Positions 27,421 to 37,400 of a stretch of DNA of 64,000 bases are shown piece by piece. The notes below the pieces were generated by a model. It was given only the letters and a program-made list of their open reading frames with translations, searched no databases and had not been told where the DNA came from. A program made the position numbers and the translations under genes. Positions within the stretch are counted from its first letter, which is position 1; each line of letters opens with the position of its first letter. Source of the DNA: Endobacterium cereale (GTDB taxonomy: Bacteria > Pseudomonadota > Alphaproteobacteria > Rhizobiales > Rhizobiaceae); the NCBI RefSeq assembly GCF_009617585.1, contig NZ_WIXI01000051.1, forward strand, positions 372,001 through 436,000, in the 5' to 3' direction.

Positions 27421-28710
27421 TTAGCTGCCCTTGCCGCCGCACTTGCCGGTGGCAACATTAAAATTGCCGCATTCCATCGGCTTGCGCCAATCAGAGATCA
27501 GGTCCTTCGAATCCGGCAGGTAGTCCGACCATTCGTCGCCGACGACAGCCGGGGTTTCCTGCACGATGTCGAACTGGCCATCGGCCTGGATTTCACCGAT
27601 CAGAACCGGCTTGGTGATGTGGTGGTTCGGCATGACGGTCGAGGTGCCGCCCGACAGGTTCGGCACGGAAACACCGATGATGCTGTCCAGAACCTTGTCT
27701 GTTTCAACAGTGCCGGCAGCCTCGACGGCCTTCACCCAGGCATTGAAGCCGATATAGGCAGCTTCCATCGGGTCGTTGGTAACGCGCTTGTCGTTCTTGG
27801 TATAGGCGTGCCAGCTCTTGATGAATTCGGCATTGACCGGTGCATCGACGGACTGGAAGTAGTTCCACGCGGCGAGATGACCGACCAGCGGCGCCGTATC
27901 GAGACCAGCCAACTCTTCTTCGCCGACAGAGAAGGCGACGACCGGAATGTCTTCCGCCTTGACCCCCTGATTGCCGAGTTCCTTGTAGAACGGCACGTTG
28001 GCATCGCCATTGATGGTGGAAACGACGGCGGTCTTCTTGCCGGCAGAACCGAATTTCTTGATATCGGAGACAATCGTCTGCCAGTCGGAATGACCGAAAG
28101 GCGTGTAGTTGATCATGATGTCCTCTTCCTTGACGCCTTTCGACATCAGGTAGGCCTTCAGGATCTTGTTGGTCGTCTGCGGATAGACATAGTCGGTACC
28201 GGCAAGAACCCAGCGCTCGACGCCTTCGGTGGCAGCCAGATAATCGACAGCCGGAATGGCCTGCTGGTTCGGAGCAGCACCTGTGTAGAAGATGTTGCGC
28301 GAGGATTCCTCACCCTCGTATTGCACCGGATAGAACAGGATCGAGTTCAGTTCCTCGAACACAGGCAGCACGGATTTGCGCGAAGACGAGGTCCAGCAAC
28401 CGAAGACGGCGGCAACCTTGTCCTGAGAAATCAGCTGGCGGGCTTTTTCAGCGAACAGCGGCCAGTCGGAAGCCGGGTCGACGACAACGGCTTCGAGCTT
28501 CTTGCCGAGGACGCCACCCTTCTTGTTCTGCTCTTCGACGAGCATCAGCATGGCGTCTTTCAGCGTCGTTTCCGAAATCGCCATCGTGCCGGAAAGCGAG
28601 TGCAGCACGCCGATCTTGATCGTGTCGTCCGCCGCGAATGCGCCTTGGAAAGCCGTGGTGGACAGTGCGGCGGCCAGCAGCGCGCCTCCCAATCTTGCCT
28701 TGAATGTCAT
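27421..28710 (-). CDS. urtA: Urea ABC transporter substrate-binding protein UrtA
   Basis: 429 residues with a signal peptide (MTFKARLGGALLAAALSTTAFQGAFA). The mature protein begins DDTIKIGVLHSLSGTMAISETTLKDAMLMLVEEQN and has FGCWTSSSRKSVLPVFEELNSILFYPVQYEGEE, diagnostic for UrtA/FmdD-type binders of urea and short-chain amides. SDWPLFAEKARQLI is also typical. It is the first gene of the urt operon, with AAGAGGGG upstream of the ATG and about 200 bases of promoter region. Confidence 0.97.
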   Translation of the reverse strand: MTFKARLGGALLAAALSTTAFQGAFAADDTIKIGVLHSLSGTMAISETTLKDAMLMLVEEQNKKGGVLGKKLEAVVVDPASDWPLFAEKARQLISQDKVAAVFGCWTSSSRKSVLPVFEELNSILFYPVQYEGEESSRNIFYTGAAPNQQAIPAVDYLAATEGVERWVLAGTDYVYPQTTNKILKAYLMSKGVKEEDIMINYTPFGHSDWQTIVSDIKKFGSAGKKTAVVSTINGDANVPFYKELGNQGVKAEDIPVVAFSVGEEELAGLDTAPLVGHLAAWNYFQSVDAPVNAEFIKSWHAYTKNDKRVTNDPMEAAYIGFNAWVKAVEAAGTVETDKVLDSIIGVSVPNLSGGTSTVMPNHHITKPVLIGEIQADGQFDIVQETPAVVGDEWSDYLPDSKDLISDWRKPMECGNFNVATGKCGGKGS

Positions 28711-28808
28711 GGTCGAACCCCTCTTCTTGTTCGTTCAAGCAAGGCGGGCAAAGCCTCTTGTTAACCGTTGCTTGAGAGGACTATCGGCCGCTGCACCGCA
28801 AACCCGAA

Positions 28809-28824
28809 TACGTAAAATGACGTA
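28809..28824. promoter_or_regulatory. TACGT-N6-ACGTA palindrome upstream of urtA
   Basis: TACGTAAAATGACGTA has perfect 5-base arms with a 6-base centre, about 100 bases upstream of the urtA start. The geometry suits a dimeric NarL/LuxR-type response regulator or another two-fold symmetric protein. A NarL-type response regulator is encoded 9 kb away in this window. The role is inferred from position and symmetry. I looked for a sigma-54 type -24/-12 in the same region and did not find one with correct spacing. Confidence 0.5.
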
Positions 28825-28914
28825 GCCGCGGGGGAGAAATGGAGGTTTTGCGCAAGTATTGGTCACGCCGGCCCGGAATGATAACCTGCCGTGATGTTCA
28901 TCAAGGAGAAGAAC

Positions 28915-29328
28915 ATGACAGAGACCAAAAAGCCGGTCCTGCTTTCGGGCGGCAATCCGCAGATTGCCAAGGGTTATGGCGAAGAGCCGGTCAAGGCCTA
29001 TATCGCCGCCATGCCCGGCTGGAAGAGCGACGTTGGGCAGCAAATCGATGACATCGTCACCAGCACCGTTCCGGGAGTGGTCAAGGCGGTGAAATGGAAC
29101 TCACCGTTTTACGGTACCGAAACCGACCTGTGGTTCATGAACCTTCACTGCTTCGACAAATACATCAAGGTTGCCTTCTTTCGCGGCACCTCACTTAAGC
29201 CGATGCCGCCGGAAGCATCAAAACATGCCGAGACCCGTTATTTCCATATTCGCGACGGTGACGATTTCGGCGACAGGCTGACCGAGTGGATCAGACAGGC
29301 GACAAAACTGCCGGGCGAGCGGATGTGA
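28915..29328 (+). CDS. DUF1801 family protein (YdhG-like)
   Basis: 137 residues. The DUF1801 fold (AHA1-unrelated, YdhG/YjhX type) is indicated by QQIDDIVTSTVPGVVKAVKWNSPFYG, LHCFDKYIKVAFFRGTSL and the ending FGDRLTEWIRQATKLPGERM. AAGGAG is 9 bases before the ATG of MTETKKPVLL, which decides the start. It is a single gene divergent from urtA. The function is unknown in the family. Confidence 0.85.
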   Translation: MTETKKPVLLSGGNPQIAKGYGEEPVKAYIAAMPGWKSDVGQQIDDIVTSTVPGVVKAVKWNSPFYGTETDLWFMNLHCFDKYIKVAFFRGTSLKPMPPEASKHAETRYFHIRDGDDFGDRLTEWIRQATKLPGERM

Positions 29329-29460
29329 TTGGAGATAACGCGGCGAAAGCGAATGCGGGGGAGTTTGGGAAGAAGCCTCGCAACGGCGGTGTGAACACCC
29401 GCCGCTGCGCAACATGTTTTTTGTGCTCTTAACAAGAGCAGTGCGCCGTGTTTGCAAGCC

Positions 29461-29589
29461 TTACTTTTTCTTGTCGCCGCTCTCGGCCTGCTTTACCTGC
29501 GAACCCAAAGTCGGTGCCGCCTTTGCAGCAACCTTATCCTTCTTGGGTTTGCGCGTTTCCTTATTGCTGCGTACCTGACCCTTGGCCAT
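29461..29589 (-). CDS. Tiny basic conserved protein (MAKGQ-type)
   Basis: 42 residues, rich in Lys, beginning MAKGQVRSNKETRKPKKDK. I recall this N-terminus from small uncharacterised proteins in many Proteobacteria. It may bind nucleic acid or ribosomes by charge alone, but no motif supports a function. The frame is open to 29646; the internal ATG is preferred because homologues start there. A small 7-bp hairpin (29424-29440) lies just past its stop. Confidence 0.65.
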   Translation of the reverse strand: MAKGQVRSNKETRKPKKDKVAAKAAPTLGSQVKQAESGDKKK

Positions 29590-29699
29590 GGCCTGTCTCC
29601 TCATGTTGACACATAAGGATAACCGCCTATCCGCAGGAAATAGCAAGCGATATTACAGTGGCCGACAACATCGCCGCAATCCGCGGGCTCGGCGGCACC

Positions 29700-30593
29700 T
29701 CACACCCTGTCCTTGCCTTGACCTGCCCGCGCCTCGGCCAGAAACGGCGGCAGCGCCGGATTGAGATTGCCGAGCCTCCAGGCGACGACATGCTGGATGA
29801 CAGGCGCATTTTCGAGCGGACGGAACACCACGTCGGGCAGGCCAAGCCGTTCCATCGATTGCGGCACCAGCGCAATACCGAGCTTTTCCGCGACAAGGCT
29901 GACGATCGTCTGCTGCAATTCCACCTCCAGCCGGAAGGACGGCGCAAAACCGGCGCCGTGGCAATAATTGGTGATCGCCTCGCGCAGAACCGGCGCCACA
30001 TCCATCGGCACACCGATCAGCGGCTCGCCATCCAGCTGTTTCGCCGAGACCAGAGGCTGACCCACCAGCGGATGCCCCACCGGCATTACAAGACACAGTT
30101 CCTCGTGATGGATGATCTCCGTCTCAAGCCCGCGCACGAAACCGGGATTGAACATGATCGCCGCATCGAAACGGCCTTTCAGCACAGCATCGGCAAGCCC
30201 GCCCGGCACCACTTCGCGCAGTTCCAGATGCACGCCCGGATGTGCGTTGATGTAACGCCGCGTCAGCCCGGGCAGCACGGTATAGGCGGCATGCATCATG
30301 AAGCCGATGGAGATTTCGCCCAGATCACCGTGTTCGGCCAGCCTGGCATTGCGGCAGGCCTGATCGAAGTTGGCAATGACGGCGCGGGCATCCTCCAGAA
30401 ACCGGCGGCCGGCATAGGTCAGCACCGCCTGCCGCGAATTCCGCTCCAGCAAGGTCACGCCAAGCTCCGCTTCCAGCGCCGCGATCTGCCGGCTGAGCGG
30501 CGGCTGGCTGATATGCAGCCGCTCCGCCGCCCGTCCGAAATGCAGGGTTTCCGCCAGCGCCACGAAATAACGCATCTGCCTGATGTCGATCAT
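29700..30593 (-). CDS. LysR family transcriptional regulator
   Basis: 297 residues with the LysR N-terminal helix-turn-helix (MRYFVALAETLHFGRAAERLHISQPPLSRQIAALEAELGVTLLER) and the C-terminal type 2 periplasmic-binding-like effector domain. RMR-type starts vary; MIDIRQMRYF is chosen although the frame extends to 30650. The closest remembered group is the CatR/BenM-like branch, with ELREVVPGGLADAVLKGRFDAAI. It is divergent from an AEC transporter gene with about 100 bases between them, so it probably regulates that gene and itself. Confidence 0.93.
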   Translation of the reverse strand: MIDIRQMRYFVALAETLHFGRAAERLHISQPPLSRQIAALEAELGVTLLERNSRQAVLTYAGRRFLEDARAVIANFDQACRNARLAEHGDLGEISIGFMMHAAYTVLPGLTRRYINAHPGVHLELREVVPGGLADAVLKGRFDAAIMFNPGFVRGLETEIIHHEELCLVMPVGHPLVGQPLVSAKQLDGEPLIGVPMDVAPVLREAITNYCHGAGFAPSFRLEVELQQTIVSLVAEKLGIALVPQSMERLGLPDVVFRPLENAPVIQHVVAWRLGNLNPALPPFLAEARAGQGKDRV

Positions 30594-30691
30594 GATACCG
30601 ATCCGGTATGAATTGAAACAAAAATCAGTATTGGATGGAATTGATCGCAAGGACTAGACCGGACACAGATTTTTTGCCTCCGGTCTTCGCC

Positions 30692-31636
30692 ATGCTTGCC
30701 ACGCTTACCGTCGTTCTTCCCATCTTTGCGCTGATCTTTGCCGGCTGGCTCGCCCGCCGCATCGGCGCGCTTGGCCCCAATGCCACCAGCGAACTCAACC
30801 GTTTTGTCGTTTCTCTGGCCCTGCCCGCGCTGCTGCTCGATATCACCGCGCATGCCCGCTGGGTCGATGTCTGGCAGCCCGGCTTCATCGCCGCCTTCAC
30901 GCTCGGCGCCTTCATCGTTTTCGTGCTGACGATCCTTTACCGCCTGCGCCGTCCCCGACATCTGGCGGACGCCACGATCGACGGGCTGAACGCGGCCTAT
31001 GCCAATACCGGTTTCGTTGGTTTTCCGCTGGCGGCCGCAGCGCTCGGGCCGGCGGCCCTTGCCCCGACGTTGATTGCCACCATCATCACCGTCTGCGTGC
31101 TGTTCGCGGCCGCCATCATCCTCATCGAAACCGGATTGCAGACCGAAAAACGGCGCTCGAAACTGTTCATCAAGGTCGGTGGTTCGCTGATCCGCAATCC
31201 ACTGCTGATCGCCCCCGTCATCGGCGCCATCATCCCGATCTGCGGCCTGACCGTGCCCGCTCCTGTCGAAACTTTTCTAAAACTGCTCGGCGGCGCGGCC
31301 TCGCCCTGTGCATTGGTAGCACTTGGCCTGTTTCTGGCGGCAAAACGTGACAGCTCAGAGCGCGACATCAAATCCGCAGCGCTGCTGACCAGCTTCAAAC
31401 TCATCCTGCAGCCGGCCATCACCTGGGTGCTGGCCGCACTGATCTTTGATCTGCCGCCAAATTTGGTTCACGCCGCCGTGCTTCTGGCGGCACTGCCCAC
31501 CGGCACCGGCTCCTTCATGCTGGCGGAATTCTACAAGCGCGAGGCCGGCGTCACCTCCAATGTGATCCTGACATCAACGGTACTCTCGGTGGTGACCGTC
31601 AGCCTCTATCTGGCATTGGTCGGGCCAAGCGGCTGA
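30692..31636 (+). CDS. AEC (auxin efflux carrier-like) family transporter
   Basis: 314 residues with ten membrane helices in two five-helix halves joined by a charged cytoplasmic loop (TGLQTEKRRSKLFIKV). The N-terminal half contains NRFVVSLALPALLLDIT and the crossover-type region YANTGFVGFPLAAAALG. The C-terminal half has PCALVALGLFLAAK and LPTGTGSFMLAEFYKREAGVTSNVILTSTVLSVVT, both family hallmarks. Substrates in bacteria include malonate and other carboxylates. ATG at 30692 is chosen; an upstream start at 30635 would overlap the regulatory region. Confidence 0.9.
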   Translation: MLATLTVVLPIFALIFAGWLARRIGALGPNATSELNRFVVSLALPALLLDITAHARWVDVWQPGFIAAFTLGAFIVFVLTILYRLRRPRHLADATIDGLNAAYANTGFVGFPLAAAALGPAALAPTLIATIITVCVLFAAAIILIETGLQTEKRRSKLFIKVGGSLIRNPLLIAPVIGAIIPICGLTVPAPVETFLKLLGGAASPCALVALGLFLAAKRDSSERDIKSAALLTSFKLILQPAITWVLAALIFDLPPNLVHAAVLLAALPTGTGSFMLAEFYKREAGVTSNVILTSTVLSVVTVSLYLALVGPSG

Positions 31637-31640
31637 AACA

Positions 31641-33293
31641 TCAGGAAGCGGATTTCCACGGCCGCAATCCCTCCAGCAGGATGTCAAAACTGTCGATACG
31701 AACAGCATCGGCAAGCGGGTCCTTGACGATGTCATTGACAAGCAGAAGCGACGGCATCGTTTCACTCTGACGATAATCCAGAAGCAGCGCCTCATTTTTC
31801 CTGTACTGCAGGATCACCAATCGCTCCGCACCCGCATGCTTTTCCCGCAGTGGCAGCTCGTCGTCCGGCCAGGTGATGCGGTCGGAAAGATCGGCAAGCG
31901 TCGTAAAATACTCCATTGGCATCAATTGTTTCGGCAGTTCCGCCTCGGCGTAAGGCTCGCCGGCCTTGCTGGTCTGAAAATGGCGGGCGGCCAGCGCACC
32001 GCCATTGCGGTAACGCCATAACGCCACCAATGCCGACGGCAATGTCACGCCCAGCCGCGTCTGCGTTTCCGCAATCAAGTTGTCATCGGCCTTTTTCTTC
32101 GGCTCGGAGCCATCCTTGCGCGATCCGGCAATATTGGCGAACACATGCGGATCTGAGCCCCAGAATTCCGAGGGCTGCTGCGCTGGCATGTATTCGCCAA
32201 TCGGCTTCTTGCGGTAGGCAAGCAAACGATCGCCGGTCGTGAGCTTTTCCGGATATTCGCGCCTCAACTCGACAAAAAAGCTGTCGAAATCGGGAAACTG
32301 GATATCTTTCGATTGTTTCGGCCCTTCATCGAAATCCACAAGCCAGACGCGTGCTTCCAGCCCATAGCTGTAATCCAGCAGCGTCATATCCTGATAACGC
32401 GCCTGCAGCACAACAAGCTTGTCGGCATTAACCGGCATCTCATCGGGATCGTCGGTAAAGTCCTCATAGAGATCCTTCACCGTGCGCAAGTTTTTCAACG
32501 AATGCAGCTGCGAATAATCGATCGAAAAAGCACCCCGCCAGTCATCGTAAAACGGACCGGGATCAGCCTTCAGCGGCACATACATCCAGCCGACATAACC
32601 GCCATCCATGACCTTGTAGAGATCACGTAGCCCCTCCGGCAGCTTGAAACCCAATCGCGCTTCGGTCGCGGCGATATCATCTTCACTGGCCGCATCCGCC
32701 TTTTTCACCACGGGTTTGCCACGCCCTTCCATCGCATCTTCAAGTGCGTCGGCTTTCCAGTAACCGGGCGAGACATAAAAGCTTTGCAGTGTCAGCGGCG
32801 TCGGATCGATATTGAGTTCGACCTCTTCATCGGCATTTCGCGTCTGCCCTTTGCCGGACAAGACAGCGGCAGGAACGGATACCTGCGCCTCGCCAGCTGA
32901 GCGGGCCTCCAGCACATTGATGAAGCCGGCAAGAGCTACGGAAAACACGAACATGACGGCGGCTGTGACGAGATCTGCCGATGTGAGTACCTGCAAGCCG
33001 GTCGACGCCCCCACCAGCATGCTGGCCCCAAGGCCGAACAGGAAAAACACCGATACGAGAATCAACTGGATCGGCATGGTTACGAGAATGGACAGAAGGA
33101 TCATCTTCAGGCCACCACTCCGCCAGGCCAGTTTCCACCTGTCCCATTTGCCAAGAGCGTAAAGCGCGGTGAAGGCCGGCGTTGCCAAAAGGATCAGCCA
33201 TGCCGACCGGTTCAGGAAACCCGCGATGATCACCGCAAGTACAATCGCTGCGCCCATGAACATGCGTAGGCTGCCCGATAATTTAGTCGTCAT
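31641..33293 (-). CDS. Membrane protein with two SMI1/KNR4-like domains
   Basis: 550 residues. The N-terminal third has several hydrophobic helices (FMGAAIVLAVIIAGFLN, WLILLATPAFTALYAL, LLSILVTMPIQLILVSVFFLFG, LVTAAVMFVFSVALAGFI). Two cytoplasmic SMI1/KNR4-type regions follow, around residues 205-330 (AATEARLGFKLPEGLRDLYKVMDGGYVGW) and 400-540 (AETQTRLGVTLPSALVALWRYRNGG). These domains are frequent in immunity proteins of polymorphic toxin systems and in cell-wall-linked regulators. No toxin gene is adjacent. The start is the ATG after a GTG-led extension. Confidence 0.8.
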   Translation of the reverse strand: MTTKLSGSLRMFMGAAIVLAVIIAGFLNRSAWLILLATPAFTALYALGKWDRWKLAWRSGGLKMILLSILVTMPIQLILVSVFFLFGLGASMLVGASTGLQVLTSADLVTAAVMFVFSVALAGFINVLEARSAGEAQVSVPAAVLSGKGQTRNADEEVELNIDPTPLTLQSFYVSPGYWKADALEDAMEGRGKPVVKKADAASEDDIAATEARLGFKLPEGLRDLYKVMDGGYVGWMYVPLKADPGPFYDDWRGAFSIDYSQLHSLKNLRTVKDLYEDFTDDPDEMPVNADKLVVLQARYQDMTLLDYSYGLEARVWLVDFDEGPKQSKDIQFPDFDSFFVELRREYPEKLTTGDRLLAYRKKPIGEYMPAQQPSEFWGSDPHVFANIAGSRKDGSEPKKKADDNLIAETQTRLGVTLPSALVALWRYRNGGALAARHFQTSKAGEPYAEAELPKQLMPMEYFTTLADLSDRITWPDDELPLREKHAGAERLVILQYRKNEALLLDYRQSETMPSLLLVNDIVKDPLADAVRIDSFDILLEGLRPWKSAS

Positions 33294-33362
33294 CAAATCC
33301 ACAACCCGAAACTTAAAAAATCTCGAGATGATCTTGGTCAGATCGGGCAGAAGGCAAGAGGT

Positions 33363-34184
33363 TTAGTTCGGTCGGTTCCTGAGTGCTTCCGCCTGCGCAT
33401 AAAACTTCTTTTCCCACTCCTTGTGGTTATCCAGCCCCTCGCGGATGAACGGCGTAAAGATTGCCATATGCATCAGCATCCAGTTGACCAGCCGGGCAGG
33501 AAAATTGAGTGGCTTCACGAAGTCTACGAACATCACCACGCGGGTCTTGTCCGTGTGGTTCCACGCTTCATGTTCATAGGCATCGTCGAAGATCAGCACT
33601 TTGCCCTCTTGCCAATGGCAGATCTGGTCTTTGACGCGGATGGCGAGGTCATCTCCCCTATTGTCCGGCACGATCAGGCCGAGATGCAGGCGCAGCACGC
33701 CATTATACGGCCCGCGATGCGCCGGCAGATGTTTGCCCGGCTCGAAGATGGAAAACATCACCGTCGTCAGGCCCGGGATTTTCTGGCAGGCATTCCACGT
33801 GTCGGGGCAGGCTTTTATATTCTGCTCGGAGCGCACGCCAAAACCGAGCAGAAAAAAGGTCTTCCAACCCTGATCGGTGGAGATCGTCTTCACGTCGGTG
33901 GAAATGTCCTGAAAACTCGGCAGCTCGTCCTTGCGCACCAGAATGCGATCAAGCTCGGCACGAATGGCCGGCGCTGCCTTTTCGATCTCGGCCGCCCAGG
34001 GAAAGGTCGCATTGTCATAGACCGGTGGATTGCCGAGCTTGGCATGTTTGAAGTTCAGCTTCTCCGCCCAGGCCACAATGCCCATGAAAAAGCGGGTGAC
34101 GGGGCTGGCACGTTCCATCGGCGCAATGCCGGAAGTGCCGAAATTCTGCGAAGGTTCTGGTGCGTCATCAGATGTGGATGTCAC
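33363..34184 (-). CDS. Aspartyl/asparaginyl beta-hydroxylase (LpxO-like)
   Basis: About 273 residues, a non-haem Fe(II)/2-oxoglutarate dioxygenase. The iron ligands are seen as HLPAHRGPYNGVLRLHLGLIV (first His) and the distal His in FDDAYEHEAWNHTDKTRVVMFVDF, with the Arg for 2-oxoglutarate. The sequence is similar to LpxO, which hydroxylates lipid A acyl chains at the membrane, and to peptide hydroxylases. A hydrophobic C-terminal region (LVNWMLMHMAIFTPF) fits a membrane-associated enzyme. The start is uncertain: GTG at 34184 is chosen from family length, ATG at 34118 is possible, and the frame is open to 34436. Confidence 0.85.
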   Translation of the reverse strand: MTSTSDDAPEPSQNFGTSGIAPMERASPVTRFFMGIVAWAEKLNFKHAKLGNPPVYDNATFPWAAEIEKAAPAIRAELDRILVRKDELPSFQDISTDVKTISTDQGWKTFFLLGFGVRSEQNIKACPDTWNACQKIPGLTTVMFSIFEPGKHLPAHRGPYNGVLRLHLGLIVPDNRGDDLAIRVKDQICHWQEGKVLIFDDAYEHEAWNHTDKTRVVMFVDFVKPLNFPARLVNWMLMHMAIFTPFIREGLDNHKEWEKKFYAQAEALRNRPN

Positions 34185-34483
34185 GGGAAACGCCTGAAGT
34201 GATGGGTTGATCTGGCGCGGCAACAAAACGACACCGACCGCCGCCTTGCCGGTGAGGATACCTGACATTGATCGATCTGACATGGAGCGGCTGCACGGCC
34301 TTGCAAGAACTGCCGTAGAACGCGATGCCAACCCGGCGCGTTGTGATGACCGGCGCAACAATGGCGCGGGAAAATCCGGCGAAACAATGACCACCGCGGT
34401 TGCAGACGGCTTGCCAAACAACGTGCTGCCGGTCAAAACTGCCTAATAATCGACCTCCCCGCAAAAGGCGCTGGATTTTAGGC

Positions 34484-37400
34484 ATGGCCGCACGGCAACG
34501 TATCATTCCTGTCCGGCGCGAATACAATCGCTGGGTGGCCAACCAGACGCTGGAAGACTATGCGCTGCGGTTTACCGCCAAGAGCGCCCGGCGATTTTCC
34601 TCCAGCCGCATTTCGCAGACAGCCATCGGCGCCATCTCGTTTCTGGCGCTGGAAGCGATCGGCGGCACGATCACCCTTTCCTACGGCACTACCAACGCGT
34701 TTTTCGCCATCATCGCCGCCGCCATCGTGATGCTTCTGGTCGGCTTGCCGATCAGCCGTTACGCCATCCGCCACGGCGTCGATATCGATCTTCTGACGCG
34801 CGGCGCGTCCTTCGGCTATATCGGCTCGACCATCACTTCGCTGATTTATGCCAGCTTCACCTTCATGCTGTTTGCGATCGAGGCGTCGATCATGACCGGA
34901 GCGCTGGAACTCGCCTTCGGCATCCCGCCCTGGATCGGCTACATCGTCAGCGCCGTCGTTGTTGTTCCGCTGGTCATCTACGGCGTGCAGATGATCTCGC
35001 GTTTCCAGTTGATCACCCAGCCGTTCTGGATCGTCCTCAACATCCTGCCCTTCATGTTCATCGCGTTTCTGGATTGGGAAAAGTTCGATCTCTGGCGCGC
35101 CTTTGCCGGGATCGGCCATTCCAACGGCGAAATCGGTGGCGCGGCCCCTTTCGATCTGGTCGAATTCGGCGCGGCCTCAGCCGTCATTCTCGCCCTGATG
35201 CCGCAGATCGGCGAACAGGTCGACTTCTTGCGCTTTCTTCCACCGGAATTGCCGACATCCACGGGCCTGCGCAAATGGCGACATCGCATCGCCATATTTC
35301 TGGCCGGCCCTGGCTGGGTCGTTGTGGGGGTGCCGAAACTTCTAGCCGGCTCGTTTCTGGCCGTGCTGACGCTGTCGACCGCCGTGCCGATGCATGAAGC
35401 CGCCGATCCGGCCCACATGTATCTCACAGCCTTCGGCTACATGATTCCCAACCAAACGGCGGCACTTCTGCTGATGGCCGCCTTCGTGGTCGTGTCACAG
35501 CTGAAGATCAACGTCATGAACGCCTATGCCGGTTCGCTGGCATGGTCGAATTTTTTCTCACGCCTGACGCATAGCCATCCCGGCCGCGTCGTCTGGCTGG
35601 TCTTCAATGCCGCCATCGCACTTCTGTTGATGGAACTCGGCATCTATCGCCTGCTGGAGGCAACGCTCGGCATCTTTTCGATCATCGCCATGAGCTGGCT
35701 CTGCACCATCTCGGCCGATCTCTTCATAAACAAGCCGCTTGGCCTTTCCCCCGAAGGCATCGAGTTCAAGCGTGCCCATCTCTACGACATCAACCCGGTT
35801 GGAATAGGCGCCATGTTCGGCTCGGCCACGATCGCGCTTGCAGCCCATTTCGGCCTGTTCGGACCGCTCTGGGCATCGCTTTCGACCTACATCACCTTGA
35901 TCGCGCTTCTGCTCTCACCGGCCATCGCCTTCGCCACCAAAGGCAAATATTACCTCGCCCGCAAACAGCGAAAGAGCTGGGCGACACTGGGTACGATTAC
36001 CTGCTCGATCTGCGAACACCCGTTCGAACACGAGGACATGGCTTGGTGTCCCGCCTATGCCGCGCCGATCTGTTCGCTCTGCTGTTCGCTGGACAGCCGC
36101 TGTCACGACATGTGCAAACCGCATGCGCGGCTGAATACGCAGGTCGGCACTGTAGCACGCACTTTCTTATCCGAAACCGTCATCACCAAACTGACGACAC
36201 GCTTGGGCCGTTACGCCACAACCGCCGTGCTCTCCATTTCAGCCATGGGCGGCATTCTGGCAATGATCGCCTATCAGGCCGGAGAAGCAGCACCCGCCAA
36301 TGCCGAAATCATCTATGGCACGATCTCGATCGTATTTTTCGTCTTCGCCATCATGGCCGGCATCGTTTCATGGTTTTATGTGCTGGCCCATGACAGCCGG
36401 GTGGTGGCGGAAGAGGAATCCTCACGCCAGAACACGCTGCTGCTCAAGGAAATCTCCGCCCACAAGAAAACTGACGCCGCCCTGCAGGAGGCCAAAGAGA
36501 CAGCCGAGGCGGCCAACCGCGCCAAAAGCCGCTATGTGGTTGGTCTTTCCCACGAGTTGCGGACGCCACTGAACGCCGTACTCGGTTACGCCCAAATCCT
36601 CGAGCGCGACGACACCATCCCCGCCCCGCGCCAATCCGCCATCAAGGTGATCAAGCGTTCCGCCGACCATCTGTCGGGCCTGATCGATGGCCTGCTCGAT
36701 ATCTCGAAAATCGAAGCCGGCCGGTTGCAGGTCTATTCCAATGAGATCAACATTCAGGATTTTCTCGACCAGATCGTCGAAATGTTTTCGCTTCAGGCGC
36801 ACGCCAAAGGTCTGACTTTCGCCCACGACCGCGCCAAAACCCTGCCGCAATATGTCCGAACCGACGAAAAACGCCTGCGCCAGATTCTGGTCAACCTGCT
36901 CTCCAACGCCATCAAATTCACCGATCGCGGCACGGTGCGTTTCGACATCGCCTATCGCAGCCAGGTCGCAACCTTCACCATTTCCGACACAGGTCGCGGC
37001 ATTGCCGAAAAAGATCTTGGCCGCATCTACGAACCGTTTCAGCGTGGCGAAGCGGACAATGTCCGCCCGATGCCGGGTCTGGGCCTCGGCCTCACCATCA
37101 CCCAATTGCTGACCAACACGATGGGCGGTGAAATCACCGTCTCGAGCGTCAAGGATGAAGGCTCGACCTTCAAGGTGCGGCTGATGCTGTCAGCCGTGCA
37201 CCGGCCCAGCACAGCACCGGCGCTGGAAAAGAAGATCACCTCCTACACCGGCCCACGTCGTACCATCGTCGTGGTCGATGACAACGAAGATCACCGCGAA
37301 CTGATGCGTGAAGTTCTCACCCCGATGGATTTCGTCGTGCTGACGGCGGCAAGCGGACCGGAATGCCTGACGCTGATCGAAGGTGTGAAACCTGATCTCT

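Noticed and set aside
28711-28914. Possible sigma-54 (NtrC-dependent) promoter upstream of urtA
   Set aside because: Segments such as TGACCAATACTTGC look vaguely similar, but the GG and GC dinucleotides do not have the required 10-base spacing.
29424-29440. 7-bp hairpin TGCTCTT-AAC-AAGAGCA as a terminator
   Set aside because: The T-run lies on the wrong side for either flanking gene, so terminator function is not supported.
34207-34446. 79-codon plus-strand frame in the hydroxylase/kinase divergent region
   Set aside because: No good ribosome-binding site, no recognisable motif, and it overlaps a region better explained as upstream sequence of the two flanking genes.
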